Counted from the first letter of the stretch, positions 17,373 through 27,408 are shown. The stretch: 48,374 nt of DNA from Kiritimatiellia bacterium (GCA_027858345.1 JAQICX010000181.1:1-48374), one strand, 5' to 3'. Notes: generated by a model not told the origin, from the sequence alone. Numbers and translations are program-made.

Positions 17373-18767
17373 ATGAAGAACACAATAAAGACAAGACCTG
17401 AGCTCTATCAGGAGACGTTTCGTCCACAGATCCATTTCACAGCAAGGTATTGGGACGACTACCGGCTTAATCCGCAAGCACACCAAGAAGGCTGGTTGAA
17501 TGATATGAACGGCCTCGTGTTTCTGGATGGCGAGTATCATTTTTTTGCGCAGCGTTGGTGGTCATGCTGGCTCCATGCCGTGAGCAAAGACCTGATTCAT
17601 TGGGAAGAATTACCTCCTGCCTTCGGCAAAGATGACAAATTCGGTGGGACCCAGTCGGGCGGTGCGGTAATCGACTACAACAACACGTCAGGGCTCGCCA
17701 CAGGCGAGACGCCAGTGATGGTTGCGTTCTGGTCCAGCGAGGACAATATGAGGCAGTGCATTTCGTACAGTAATGACAGGGGCAGAACATGGGAGAAGTA
17801 TGACAAAAACCCTATCCTCGTTTATCCCGAACGAGATCCCAAGGTGTTCTGGTATGAACCAAGCGCCAAATGGATTATGGTCCTGTATGGACCTCCTGGT
17901 AACAGCTATAATCTATTTTCATCAACCAACCTGTTGGAATGGGTCAAGATCGGTGAACCAATTCTAGATATGCACGAATGTCCGGATATGTTTCAGCTTC
18001 CCCTGGATGGTGACGCTGGAACGAAGAAGTGGGTGGTTGTGGACGGCGACGGCAGTTACATCATCGGAACATTCGACGGAATCAACTTTACTGCTGAAAG
18101 CAAGAAGGCCAAAGGAGATTTCGGGAAACATTTTTACGCCACCATGACGTGGAACTGCATGCCCAAGGAAGATTCAAGACGCATCCAGGTGGCGTGGATG
18201 AGGTCCGAGTTGTATCCAGTAGACATGCCCTTCAATCAACAGACTACATTCCCGTGCGAGCTGTCACTTCGGACATGTTCAGAAGGTATTCGATTGTGCA
18301 GATATCCAATTCGTGAAATCGGATTGCTCTATTCCGAGGAAACCGCCATGAATGATGAGACTGTGAACCCTGAGGATAATCCTCTCAAAAACGTCCGTGG
18401 CGAATCGTTTGACATTATGGTGGAGATAGACACATCGAAAACAACTTGTGAAGCTGTTGTCATTCTCGTCCGTGGAAGTGAGGTGAAATACGACTTCAAG
18501 AGTCAAATACTAGAGTCGTGTGGATCGTGCATAGAACTTAAGCCAAAGGCGGGAATGATTCAGCTACGCATCCTCGTTGACCGTCTGTCTGTAGAGACTT
18601 TCGGCAACTTGGGTGAGGTTTCTATCACCAATTGTTCGCAAGCTTCTGACGACGAAGTTCCCCTATCGCTTAACCCCGTTGGCGGAAACGTGTTTGTCAA
18701 GTCATTGACTGTGCAAAGATTGAACTCAATGTGGTCTAGAAAAGTCGATGAAGGTGATGACCTCTAA
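17373..18767 (+). CDS. Second GH32 family fructosidase
   Basis: 464 aa with no signal peptide. Nucleophile Asp44 sits in WLNDMNG, where the usual Pro is Met. Transition-state Asp155 is in ERDPKVFW and acid/base Glu202 is in HECPDMF. An insertion YWDDYRLNPQAHQEG precedes the nucleophile motif and is absent from the other GH32, and WWSCWLHAVSKDLIHW replaces its WGHAVSTD segment. It is therefore a different subgroup, not a recent duplicate. The C-terminal beta-sandwich is longer than in the 4.7-kb enzyme. GC and codon use are higher than in the glycyl-radical unit upstream, suggesting separate acquisition. GGGAAA precedes the ATG. Substrate unknown within beta-fructosides. Confidence 0.88.
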   Translation: MKNTIKTRPELYQETFRPQIHFTARYWDDYRLNPQAHQEGWLNDMNGLVFLDGEYHFFAQRWWSCWLHAVSKDLIHWEELPPAFGKDDKFGGTQSGGAVIDYNNTSGLATGETPVMVAFWSSEDNMRQCISYSNDRGRTWEKYDKNPILVYPERDPKVFWYEPSAKWIMVLYGPPGNSYNLFSSTNLLEWVKIGEPILDMHECPDMFQLPLDGDAGTKKWVVVDGDGSYIIGTFDGINFTAESKKAKGDFGKHFYATMTWNCMPKEDSRRIQVAWMRSELYPVDMPFNQQTTFPCELSLRTCSEGIRLCRYPIREIGLLYSEETAMNDETVNPEDNPLKNVRGESFDIMVEIDTSKTTCEAVVILVRGSEVKYDFKSQILESCGSCIELKPKAGMIQLRILVDRLSVETFGNLGEVSITNCSQASDDEVPLSLNPVGGNVFVKSLTVQRLNSMWSRKVDEGDDL

Positions 18768-18839
18768 TAATTGGACAAAACTCAGCAGTGACGTTGGGTA
18801 ATCAGAAGGAGAACACGACGTTACTGCTCCCCAGAAGCG

Positions 18840-19110
18840 ACCTGATTGGCGAGTCTCGAATGGCTCGGTGATCGGGTCGTGTACCCAGAACCCTACATCA
18901 GAGGTGATACATATCCAATGACGTGGGTCGATGATGGTGAAATCTATGCAGCGGCTGGATATCCCTTGTGGGAAGACACGAAGGATGGGCTCGATAGCGA
19001 CGCCCAAGATCGTGTCCTATTCCTCCAACAAGGGCGGCTTCTGGGGTCCTACCCTTGTAAACATCCCTGTGCCCATGTTCGGAGGGCATAGGTTCGTCGG
19101 AATTAAGAAA
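18840..19110 (+). pseudogene. Decayed fragment of a probable glycan-active protein
   Basis: Two stretches of protein-like sequence lie in different frames. EWLGDRVVYPEPYIRGDTY..MTWVDDGEIYAAAG starts near 18856, and PKIVSYSSNKGGFWGPTLVN follows near 18995. They read like consecutive blocks of one beta-propeller-type protein separated by a frameshift, and neither has a start or a proper end. It follows GH32 directly on the same strand with similar GC. I cannot name the family. A sialidase-like or DUF4185-like propeller is only a guess. Confidence 0.45.
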
Positions 19111-19154
19111 AAGAATTTCAGACGGAATTACAGAATTAATAGGACAATATAAAA

Positions 19155-19247
19155 ATGATAAGAGCAATGGTTGAACAAATTTCTGTAACAAGCAAACCAG
19201 TACTGAAAGTTCAGCTCAAAGCATTAATCAAAAATCCATTTAACTGA
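19155..19247 (+). other. Mini-ORF of 30 codons, status unknown
   Basis: MIRAMVEQISVTSKPVLKVQ... preceded by AGGACAAT. Its 3' end overlaps, on the opposite strand, the decayed winged-helix ORF. There is no similarity I recognise. It may be random. Confidence 0.12.
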
Positions 19248-19500
19248 AAGCAAGCTGCAAACTTAAGGTTTTTTGTAAACATTTGTACTACAACCCTTCT
19301 TTTTCTTGTTTTTTTTGATCGTTTTTCACGCAGCCTCCTGCATAAGTCTTCTACATCAACTGATGATACTATTCTCAAACTACTCGCCAACTTTTGACCT
19401 TTTTCCGTTAAAACATACCTACTTTCTTTAGGCATTTTCTTAACAAGTCCACGCACTCTTAGTAATTTAATTCTTCTTGGTGTCCTACTTGTATATTTTT
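19211..19500 (-). pseudogene. Relic of a protein with a winged-helix-like C-terminus
   Basis: The track ORF (81 aa) starts at an internal Met, but the open frame reaches upstream to about 19490 and reads TPRRIKLLRVRGLVKK.PKESRYVLTEKGQKLA. The RRxxxLRxxGLVKxxP...YxLTxKGQ pattern resembles the C-terminal winged-helix segment seen in some transposon-associated proteins. No N-terminal part is found upstream, so it is probably truncated. Identification is tentative. Confidence 0.3.
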
Positions 19501-19748
19501 CTGTTCAACAGGTGGAAGTTTCATTGCTTCTGGATACAAGTAGTTCCTTAATTCTATATTTCTAAAACCATTTAGAACATGTTGTCCTAAAGCTTAACAC
19601 TATAAAATTGTCATTTTGCAGGGTTATTTTAGGCTAATTGCTCATTTTACTAGACAGCATAACAAAAAGCTCATAAAAGTAACTTATTTTCTGTTACCTT
19701 TGAGATTTCTAAGTTAATATGTGTCTGACTTTTTAAATTGGCTCTTAA

Positions 19749-21089
19749 TTATTTATATTCCGGCAGCCACTCTTTTTCAACTTCCAAGAATTCATCACAC
19801 ATCTCTCTAATCTTATCAAGAGATAGCTCGGCAGATGTATGAGGATCAAGAAATGCAGCCTGATAAATTGAATCTTTCTTCAGGTTCAATGCAGCATCGA
19901 TAACCAAAGAGTGAACATTGATATGAGTTCTATTTAAAGCTGCAAGCTGTAAAGGCAGATCGCCAACGTAAGTCGGTTGAACACCATTCTTATCAACCAT
20001 ACATGCAACTTCAACGATGGCATCTTTTGGTAAGTTTGTGATCACACCATTATTAATGACATTGCCACCAATTCTTGCCGGCACATCAGTTTCCATAGCA
20101 TCCATAATGATTGACCCATACTCGCCAGAACGGTTATGTTTCAACTCAGGATTTCCAATAAATTCTTTTGCCTGCTTCTTCCATCCTTCAATCTGATCGA
20201 TACATCTTCTTGGGTATTCATCCAATGGAATATTAAACTCTTCAATCAACTCAGGATACTGACTCTTAATCCAATATGGATAATACTCGGCAGCATGCTC
20301 TGAAGACTCAGTAATGTAATATCCAAAGTTTCTCATCATATCCAGACGAATCATGTCACCAAATTTTTCTGCACCCTCTTTGCGGGCTTCAGCAACCTTT
20401 GCAGCAGCAATTTTCTTGATTTCAGGATAAAGATCGTTGCCATTTTCGGTAACTTCAAGCAACCATCCCATGTGGTTAATTCCGGCAACCTTCCACTGAA
20501 CATTGCTCATATCCTTTTCCATCTTAAGAATATCATTCAATAATCCGTTGGCACATCCCTGAACAGAGTGACATAAACCAACTGCCTTAACATCCGACCC
20601 ATGAAGCACGGAACCGGTAACAATTGACATAGGATTAGTATAATTCAACAACAAGGCATTCGGGCAAACATCTTCAATATCTTTAGCAACATCCAGCATC
20701 ACATTTGCTGTTCTCAAACCACGAAAAATTCCACCAATCCCTAAAGTATCTGCAATTGTCTGACGCAAACCATATTTCTTTGGAATCTCAAAATCCCAAA
20801 CAGTACAAGGTTCATAACCACCAACCTGAATAGCATTAACAACATAAGAAGCTCCACGAAGAGCATCCTTACGATTCTCAACGCCAAGGTATCCCTTAAT
20901 CTTCATTCTGCCTTCATTGATATTGTCATTCAGAGTGTTCAACATCAAACGCGACTCCTCAAGTCTTGTAGCATCAATATCATAAAGTGCAATATCTGAA
21001 TCCTTCAAAGAATCAACACACATGCTGTCACCAATAATATTCTTAACAAAAACAGTACTTCCTGCACCAACAAACGTAATCTTAGCCAT
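19749..21089 (-). CDS. GH4 family alpha-glucosidase/alpha-galactosidase (NAD- and metal-dependent)
   Basis: GH4 enzymes cleave alpha-glycosides or their 6-phosphates by an oxidation-elimination mechanism needing NAD and a divalent metal. Visible are the Rossmann start KITFVGAGSTVF, LLLNYTNPMSIVTG, the metal-ligand Cys in VGLCHSVQG, and GINHMGWLLEV. The preferred start is ATG 21089, which has GGAGAA at 8 bp; the track start at 21110 lacks a site. That gives 446 aa, normal for the family. The MelA-like alpha-galactosidase branch is likeliest by overall look, but alpha-glucosidase or glucuronidase cannot be excluded. Cytoplasmic. It lies downstream of GH92 on the same strand, but a 600-bp repeat-rich spacer makes a shared transcript doubtful. 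Confidence 0.9.
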   Translation of the reverse strand: MAKITFVGAGSTVFVKNIIGDSMCVDSLKDSDIALYDIDATRLEESRLMLNTLNDNINEGRMKIKGYLGVENRKDALRGASYVVNAIQVGGYEPCTVWDFEIPKKYGLRQTIADTLGIGGIFRGLRTANVMLDVAKDIEDVCPNALLLNYTNPMSIVTGSVLHGSDVKAVGLCHSVQGCANGLLNDILKMEKDMSNVQWKVAGINHMGWLLEVTENGNDLYPEIKKIAAAKVAEARKEGAEKFGDMIRLDMMRNFGYYITESSEHAAEYYPYWIKSQYPELIEEFNIPLDEYPRRCIDQIEGWKKQAKEFIGNPELKHNRSGEYGSIIMDAMETDVPARIGGNVINNGVITNLPKDAIVEVACMVDKNGVQPTYVGDLPLQLAALNRTHINVHSLVIDAALNLKKDSIYQAAFLDPHTSAELSLDKIREMCDEFLEVEKEWLPEYK

Positions 21090-21189
21090 CTCAATTCTCC
21101 AACTTTTCAATATTTAAAATAATAACAAATACACAACTTCATTTAAACCTTCGAATATTATAATATTAACAAATACATGTCAATCATTC

Positions 21190-21706
21190 CTCTTGCAAAC
21201 CACCAAAAAATACTCAGAGTTCACGGAGTGAACCGTTGGTTAGTTAGATAGTTAGTTAGATAGTCGTTGTTTCCAGAGCCCATTTCCTTAATACTCGGCT
21301 AGCTCCGCAAGTCATGCGTCGTGAGTCATGCGTCGAAAAACAACTTTTCGTCCTGTCCGCCAAAGCTCCTCCCCTTGCTAAGGGGAGGTGGCGAGCAACG
21401 CGAGACGGAGGGGTGTTCCTTCATCATTCGATGTTGAACGTTCGGCGTTCTCACCATCATTAAAACCAACCCTTGTCCGCCAAAACTCACCCCGGGAACG
21501 CCGAGCTCCAGCTCGGCTCTTTATCTCAACCTCAATCTTAACCTGCGAGCAACGCGAGCTCTTCCCACTTATCACCGCTGGCTACGCCAGCGAAATTATA
21601 ATTTCCGAAAAACATTGTGGCTCTTTCTCAAAAAGAGTGGGTAACTATTTTATGTTAGTCCTTTTTTTTTCAAAAAGTGTAAAGCTATCACAGGACAAGA
21701 CACTGT
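21190..21706. repeat. Repeat-dense spacer between GH92 and GH4
   Basis: Contains tandem GTTAGTTAGATA units (21238-21262), tandem GTCATGCGTCG units near 21312-21335, and a CTCCCCTT/AAGGGGAG stem near 21367. Two strong short hairpins follow: GCCGAGCT-CC-AGCTCGGC (21500-21517) and CGCTGGC-TAC-GCCAGCG (21576-21592). The second copy of the 34-bp repeat is at 21668-21701. No gene is credible; the 174-aa plus-strand track ORF is antisense to the GH92 end and to these repeats. Confidence 0.6.
21668..21701. repeat. 34-bp dispersed repeat, copy 2
   Basis: Matches 4656-4689 with three mismatches. It starts a few bases downstream of the GH92 stop codon. Confidence 0.55.
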
Positions 21707-23884
21707 TTACCATTTACCTTTTACAGTTTTTCCAATCCTCATCTCAAACTGCAAAACTCCCCCTGAGACCAAATCCTCATGTGAAATTTGCACATCATCA
21801 ATCTTACAATCATTATGTTTTATATTATAAACATACAGATTCTCTTGCGAGTTATTTTTTGCCAAAATCTTCAATTTCTTACTTGAATGAAGGAGCACGG
21901 TTGCTTCCTTAACCATAGGACTACCCAAAACATAAGATGGCACCCCCGGGCAAAGAGGATAGATTCCCAAAGCACTCAAAACAAACCATGATGCCATTTC
22001 GCCATTATCTTCATCGCCTGCAAAACCTTTTACATCAGCTCCATACAAATCTTGAAGTACACGTCTGACCCAATACTGGGTTTTATCAGGTCTACCAGCA
22101 ACAGCAAACAGATAAAGCAAATGATGAACAGGTTGATTGCTATGAGCATACTGACCAAAATTCACCGCAGCCATCTCAGTCATCTCATGAATCTCTTCGC
22201 CATATGCCCCAACATGAAAAGTGGGTGGCAAACTTAGCATCTTATCCAATTTGTCAAGAAAAGTTTTTTTTCCACCCATAAGTTCAATCAGACCTTTCGG
22301 ATCGTGTGGTACAGCCCAACCACATTGCCAAGCACTACCTTCTACATAAGGTCCTCCCCATGCAAACTCATCAAATGGTTCAACAAAAGTTCCATCTGAA
22401 TGTCGTCCTCGCATAAAACCAACATCACAATCAAACACATTACGATAGTTTAAAGCTCGCTCAGACATTAACTCAGCTTCTTTTGTTTTTCCAAACAACT
22501 TTGCGACTTGTGCAATACAAAAATCACCATAAGCAAAATCCAATGTTCTTGAGACACTATGCTTTGCACACTCATCTGGCACAAACCCCAAACGCATATA
22601 ATCTTTAATTGCTTGACGCCCCTGCTTCTCACTTGGAGCTTTATGCATTGCATGCTTCATCATGCCTTCAAACGCACACTCCACATCAAAACCACAAATA
22701 TTTTTAGAGACAGCATCGGCAATAACAGCATCAATATGCGTACCAATCATCACACCTGATTCTCCAGGATTAGACCACTTAGGCAACCAGCCACTTTCCT
22801 GATAATGAGCAACCCAACCATTGAGAATTTCAGTTAACTCATTTGGTGCAATAATGGATAGAAGTGGATAGACCGTTCGATGAGTATCCCAAAAACCATT
22901 TTCTGCATAGAAAACGCCAGAATAAACCGTGCCATCGTATGGACTATAATGCACGGGTTTCTTGTTTTCATCATACTCATACCATTTTCTTGGAAACAGG
23001 AATGCACGATAAAGACAACTGTAGAATGTATTCAAATCCTCATCAACAATTGGTTCAATATCTATACGCCCCAGCATCTCATTCCACGTTTCTGCAACCC
23101 CCCAGCGAACTTCATCAAAACTATGATTGCCAATTTCAACATCAAGATTCCTGTGAGCCTGTTCAACACTGATAAATGATGTGCCAATTCTAACATCCAC
23201 AGTTTTGTCATCAGTAGTAGTAAATTCTACAAATGCACCAATCTTCTCTCCTTCGCCACAAGCCTTATTCAATACTTTATTTTCATGAAAAAGCCCCGAT
23301 CTATCAAGTAATATGGAACAATTAAACTCCATAACAAAATAACCAGCAAATCCAGAGTGAACACTGCCGGAACTTGCACATGTAAAACCAGAAATAGTTC
23401 CACAATTACCATCTGAAGAAATATTGATATTCGATGTACCCTGAAAAACATCTAGTATTACTCTTCTGGATTGCTTTATCTCGGGAAACTTAACCTGCAT
23501 AAAACAGCAACGTTCAGTTGCTGTAATCTCAACATTTGTATCATAGCTTTCCAGAAATACCTTTATATAGTCTGGCTTAATGATAGACTTCTCAATATTA
23601 TAACATGATGACCTATCCTCTGCAGAAAGCAACAGTTCGCCAACTTGTGGCATTACAACAAAATGACCATAATCTTGCATCCAAGGACTTGGTTGATGCG
23701 TAGCACGAATCCCTTGAAGTTGACATTCATCAGGATGAAATATCCATTGGCCTTCAGATGTTTGCAATGTCCACGATGTCATTGCAAATGGCTTACCAAC
23801 AAGAGGCAAAGTGTTTCCATACGACCTTGAGACCACAGAACAACTCCCCTGCAATGGATTTACATATTCTAAATAATTTTTCAT
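21707..23884 (-). CDS. GH92 alpha-mannosidase
   Basis: GH92 enzymes are calcium-dependent inverting exo-alpha-mannosidases acting on N-glycan or yeast mannan linkages. The N-terminal beta-sandwich (about 1-230; starts YLEYVNPLQG) and the alpha/alpha-barrel are both present. The barrel carries NGFWDTHRTVYPLL, IGTHIDAVIADA, SNQPVHHLLYLF and the hallmark GDEDNGEMASWFVLSALG, whose Asp pair supplies the general base. The preferred start is ATG 23884 (MKNYLEYV) with AAGGA in front; the track start at 23920 has none. About 725 aa, normal length. There is no signal peptide, unlike many GH92 from Bacteroides, so it would act inside the cell or be exported another way. Confidence 0.92.
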   Translation of the reverse strand: MKNYLEYVNPLQGSCSVVSRSYGNTLPLVGKPFAMTSWTLQTSEGQWIFHPDECQLQGIRATHQPSPWMQDYGHFVVMPQVGELLLSAEDRSSCYNIEKSIIKPDYIKVFLESYDTNVEITATERCCFMQVKFPEIKQSRRVILDVFQGTSNINISSDGNCGTISGFTCASSGSVHSGFAGYFVMEFNCSILLDRSGLFHENKVLNKACGEGEKIGAFVEFTTTDDKTVDVRIGTSFISVEQAHRNLDVEIGNHSFDEVRWGVAETWNEMLGRIDIEPIVDEDLNTFYSCLYRAFLFPRKWYEYDENKKPVHYSPYDGTVYSGVFYAENGFWDTHRTVYPLLSIIAPNELTEILNGWVAHYQESGWLPKWSNPGESGVMIGTHIDAVIADAVSKNICGFDVECAFEGMMKHAMHKAPSEKQGRQAIKDYMRLGFVPDECAKHSVSRTLDFAYGDFCIAQVAKLFGKTKEAELMSERALNYRNVFDCDVGFMRGRHSDGTFVEPFDEFAWGGPYVEGSAWQCGWAVPHDPKGLIELMGGKKTFLDKLDKMLSLPPTFHVGAYGEEIHEMTEMAAVNFGQYAHSNQPVHHLLYLFAVAGRPDKTQYWVRRVLQDLYGADVKGFAGDEDNGEMASWFVLSALGIYPLCPGVPSYVLGSPMVKEATVLLHSSKKLKILAKNNSQENLYVYNIKHNDCKIDDVQISHEDLVSGGVLQFEMRIGKTVKGKW

Positions 23885-24106
23885 ATATTCCTTATCAATT
23901 CTTCTATCATAAGTTATCATCCTTCATTGTTTCACACCGCCTGTTTTGGCGCAACGGAGAAACATAGTAGAAAGGCTTTCCTCGCCGATCTAACCATCTA
24001 ACGACCTAATCATCTAACTAAACACCAATTTTCAATAAAAAACCAAACACGAAATTTATCAATACTCATTTCTCCCAATCCAAGGATATGCATAAGCACA
24101 TAAGTA

Positions 24107-24418
24107 TCATAGAAATCGAGACGATGCATTGGAGGCTAGTACAGACAAATACAGCCGGCATGCCTCTCTAAAGACAGCATTATTCTTAGCCGCCTCCTCA
24201 AAAGCCTTGTTACCCCCCTTTATATTCAGGCAGCGATTTGCATCTTTAATGCAAATATAATCAGTATTAGCTTTGACATATTTCAAGTCTTCATCAGTAG
24301 TCTGATTCTCATTCCTATTGCTATATTGTACTACATGAATACGTTTTTTAGTATTAATAGCAGCAATATCTAACAGTACACCTTGTTTTACAGGCAGTGT
24401 GTATTTCTTTCTGTAAAT
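24107..24418 (-). pseudogene. Start-less protein fragment, unrecognised
   Basis: The minus frame is open for about 100 codons, from just after a TGA near 24420 to TGA at 24107. It reads KKYTLPVKQGVLLDIAAINT...RIHVVQYSNRNENQTTDEDLKYVKANTDYICIKD. Composition and hydrophobic pattern look genuine, but there is no ATG/GTG/TTG at its head and no ribosome site, so it is probably the C-terminal remains of a gene. Family not recognised. Confidence 0.3.
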
Positions 24419-24534
24419 TCAAATCAATCTAGGAATTGCGTTATGCTAAATTTTTAAAGCGAAAGAAATAACAATGCCCCTCTCACATTGTGTTGAATAA
24501 ATAATAACAACGTTATTAACATTTTGCAACCTAT

Positions 24535-24831
24535 TTTCGAAAAAGGATTTGATGAAATGACAGAAGGACAATATTTGATGCACCTAATTAAAACTCAGAC
24601 AAAACTTGCCTTTTGGATGAAAGAAAATATTCCAGAAGGTTTTGCAGTATTCAAACTGCCTCATATATGAGAAAAAGAGTTAGGACACGCAATATGCTGG
24701 AAATTTGGACAACCAGATTAAGAAAAACAAGGCTTGTAGCAACTTTCCCAAACGAGCAATCACTGTTCAAACTCGCATCGGCTATACTCTCAGAAATTAG
24801 CAACAATAGGAGAAATGGTAAGAACTACTAA
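24535..24831 (+). pseudogene. Relic of an IS256-family transposase (C-terminal part)
   Basis: One frame reads GFDEMTEGQYLMHLIKTQTK then FWMKENIPEGFAVFKLP and stops. A second frame continues KRVRTRNMLEIW and FPNEQSLFKLASAILSEIS. Together these match the end of IS256-type transposases, where a conserved RxRxTNxxER block is followed by FPNExSxxRLxSAxLxE. The N-terminal two thirds and the DDE residues are missing and there is a frameshift, so it is inactive. The following bases (about 24840-24897) may include the IS end, but no partner inverted repeat was found. Confidence 0.7.
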
Positions 24832-25403
24832 AACATGAAAGGTTTAATTAATTGACTTCACATTTTTTATGAATTTACAGGAAAAACGTTGCATTACCTT
24901 TTACATAAATATAGCCACCAACTTTCAAAGTCTTCAGCCAACGTGCCAATACTTTATTCACGGCTACCTTTCAATCTTTATCAGTAGCACCACCCCTACT
25001 CTTTCCATATAAAATAGAGAACCTTATCAGATTTTTTGTCAAATCTACTCTTGTTTTTTCCGAATGTTCCTGAAACAGCGGCAACACAATTTGACAACCA
25101 TTAAACACCATATAAAGTTTCTAGAATTGTACAGTCTGCAACGGTTGATTGTCCGCCATCACTGAAAATATTTCTGCCATTAAAATTAATATTTAAATTT
25201 CTACGATTTGGTGCTTGAAGTTTGTCGTTATACAATGTAAGTTACTCGGGCGTGCTGTGTAAATTACATTTTCAGAGGTGCTTTTCACGTTGCAATTGAC
25301 TCTAAGCTCCTAAATCACAACACTTTAAAGACAAAAAAAGCCATCTTTTTTTGTTTTTTCATAAAACATAAGAACTAACAACACTATTGTAAGGACAAAA
25401 AAC
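24832..25403. other. Gene-poor spacer upstream of GH16
   Basis: 570 bp without a convincing gene. On the minus strand near 24897-24965 there is a short methyltransferase-like string (ARWLKTLKVGGYIYVK), broken on both sides, perhaps another relic. The GH16 ribosome site (AAGGA) ends the region. Confidence 0.35.
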
Positions 25404-27386
25404 ATGAGCAACTCATATTTAGAGATGAAAACACGACTGGTGCAACATGCACTCACGATAGCTCTATTATTAACAGCAGCTTCTCTGAGTGCCTCAGAGA
25501 TATCGCTAATAAATAGTACCCCAGGAGACACCATTTCAAACATAATCCCCCTTGGTCAAAAAGAGGCAAATATAAAAATCGTTGATTACAACGACGCAAA
25601 GGCCATCACCTTTACCTGCTATAAAGACGGTGGAAATTGGCCAGGGCTCCAAATAAACCCCACCGATAAGATATGGGATCTTTCTCAATATGGTTATATT
25701 GAAGCACGTATTACTAACCTGAGTGATAAAACAGCCAAGCTCGGTTTAAAGGTTGAAGATGGCGCGGGCTTAATCACCGACTGTTGGAACGTCTCATACT
25801 TTAGTGTAAAAGCAGGCCAAACCGCAACCACAAGGGTATACCTCGACTTTTCAAAGGATGGTACCAACTACAAATTAGTCCCTTCAAAAATAAACAAAAT
25901 TCTTCTTTTTTCAAGCCCTGTTACAGCTGATTTATCATTGAGAGTTGATTCTCTTATAGTCACAGGAAAACCTGGCGACATACCAGCCAACTACATCCCA
26001 CACATAAAACCAGAGAACAACACCCTCCTCTCTTCAAAAAGAGAGATAGAATCAAAATTTGTAATCCAGAGTAAAGGTGCCTATTCAACCATAAAGAAGA
26101 AGAATGATAGTGAGATACTTTCCGTACATGCAACAGCAAAAGAGGGTGACAATCTACAGGGAATTCTTATCCGTCCCAAAAAAGCAATATGGAACCTCAC
26201 CGACTACTCACAAGTCAATTTTGAAATCTTTAACCCCGGCACATCTCCCGTTACCGTTACCTGCGAAGTTAACAATCCCGCTTGGACCAAAGGATCCGCA
26301 CTTTCAGACGCCATTAGCATTGCCCCCAAAACCCATGCAAATATCGTCGTCCCTTTTATAACTGATCAAATTTGGGATGGATCTCAAAAAGCTAAAGAGC
26401 AAATGAGAACTACCGATAGGGAATCAGAAAAAAATGTTGATAACACTATAAATGATGGTCAACAACTGCTTAACGACTGGGTTGCCGGGGTAAGCATCTA
26501 TATAAAAAGTAAAAATGAAAACCAAAGTATTATTGTCAATAGCATCAAAGGAGGTGTGCCTGAGCCATCCGTATTGCCATCATGGTCGGGGAAACGCCCT
26601 CCCGTGCCAGGGCAGTGGACCATGTCAATGGATGAGAATTTTGATGGCACAACCCTTAACAAAGAACTATGGACACCACGAATGCACTGGACAGGCTATA
26701 TTCCCAAAGAGCTCCATCGCTACAGCGAGCAAAATGTAACAGTGCGTGATGGCTACCTCAGCATTATAAGCGAGAAAAAACGTGGATATATCTATGACAC
26801 TCCAGGATTCGGATTGCCAACTAGAGAATATACAAGCGGCGCAATGACATCCTATGACAAATGGTCACAGCAGTATGGCTATTTTGAAGCTCGTATGAAA
26901 ATTCCTTCAGCCCCCGGCTTATGGCCCGCCTTTTGGATGATGCCAGATAGAGGAAGAAGTCTTGGCGACAAAGAAAAGGCAAAAACAAAAAGAGTAAACA
27001 CCAGTATTGATGGTATGGAATTTGACATAATGGAACATCTCAGTCGTCTAGGACCTTACAGATTTAACATAGCATGCCATTGGGACGGCTACGGCAAAGA
27101 TCATAAAAAAGTTGGTACTGGCAGAATATATATAGCCCCAGATAAAGATGGCTTTATCACCTGTGGTCTTCTATGGGAACCTGGAAAAGCAACATGGTAT
27201 TACAACGGTAAAGTTGTCGCCAAATGGACGAGCATGCGCATTGCAGATGCCCCCAGCTTTATTATTTTATGCACTCAAATGGGAGGATGGGAAGGCTTCG
27301 ATATTGATGACAACCAACTACCTGCAGAATTTATAGTAGATTATATTCGCGTCTGGAAAAACAAAAAGTGGGAAACAAGTAATTAA
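25404..27386 (+). CDS. Secreted GH16 endo-glycanase with N-terminal CBM-like repeats
   Basis: 660 aa. The signal peptide (LTIALLLTAASLSA) precedes two beta-sandwich repeats (about 35-195 and 215-390) with parallel phrases such as GLQINPTDKIWDLSQYGYIEA and GILIRPKKAIWNLTDYSQVNF. A linker (PSWSGKRPPVPGQW) leads to a C-terminal GH16 jelly roll (about 405-655). The catalytic motif is MEFDIMEH, with nucleophile Glu539, Asp541 and acid/base Glu544 (ExDxxE, the beta-bulge subgroup). GH16 enzymes cleave beta-1,3/1,4-glucans or galactans such as laminarin, agar or carrageenan types; the exact target is unknown. It is 22 bp upstream of a CE4 gene, so the two form an operon. A paralogue with the same domain plan lies at 28.5 kb on the other strand. 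Confidence 0.92.
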   Translation: MSNSYLEMKTRLVQHALTIALLLTAASLSASEISLINSTPGDTISNIIPLGQKEANIKIVDYNDAKAITFTCYKDGGNWPGLQINPTDKIWDLSQYGYIEARITNLSDKTAKLGLKVEDGAGLITDCWNVSYFSVKAGQTATTRVYLDFSKDGTNYKLVPSKINKILLFSSPVTADLSLRVDSLIVTGKPGDIPANYIPHIKPENNTLLSSKREIESKFVIQSKGAYSTIKKKNDSEILSVHATAKEGDNLQGILIRPKKAIWNLTDYSQVNFEIFNPGTSPVTVTCEVNNPAWTKGSALSDAISIAPKTHANIVVPFITDQIWDGSQKAKEQMRTTDRESEKNVDNTINDGQQLLNDWVAGVSIYIKSKNENQSIIVNSIKGGVPEPSVLPSWSGKRPPVPGQWTMSMDENFDGTTLNKELWTPRMHWTGYIPKELHRYSEQNVTVRDGYLSIISEKKRGYIYDTPGFGLPTREYTSGAMTSYDKWSQQYGYFEARMKIPSAPGLWPAFWMMPDRGRSLGDKEKAKTKRVNTSIDGMEFDIMEHLSRLGPYRFNIACHWDGYGKDHKKVGTGRIYIAPDKDGFITCGLLWEPGKATWYYNGKVVAKWTSMRIADAPSFIILCTQMGGWEGFDIDDNQLPAEFIVDYIRVWKNKKWETSN

Positions 27387-27408
27387 AAAAACCTTTAAAA
27401 GGAAAAAT

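Noticed and set aside
21388-21912. 174-aa plus-strand ORF
   Set aside because: Runs over hairpin repeats and antisense to the GH92 C-terminus; composition is typical of a shadow frame.
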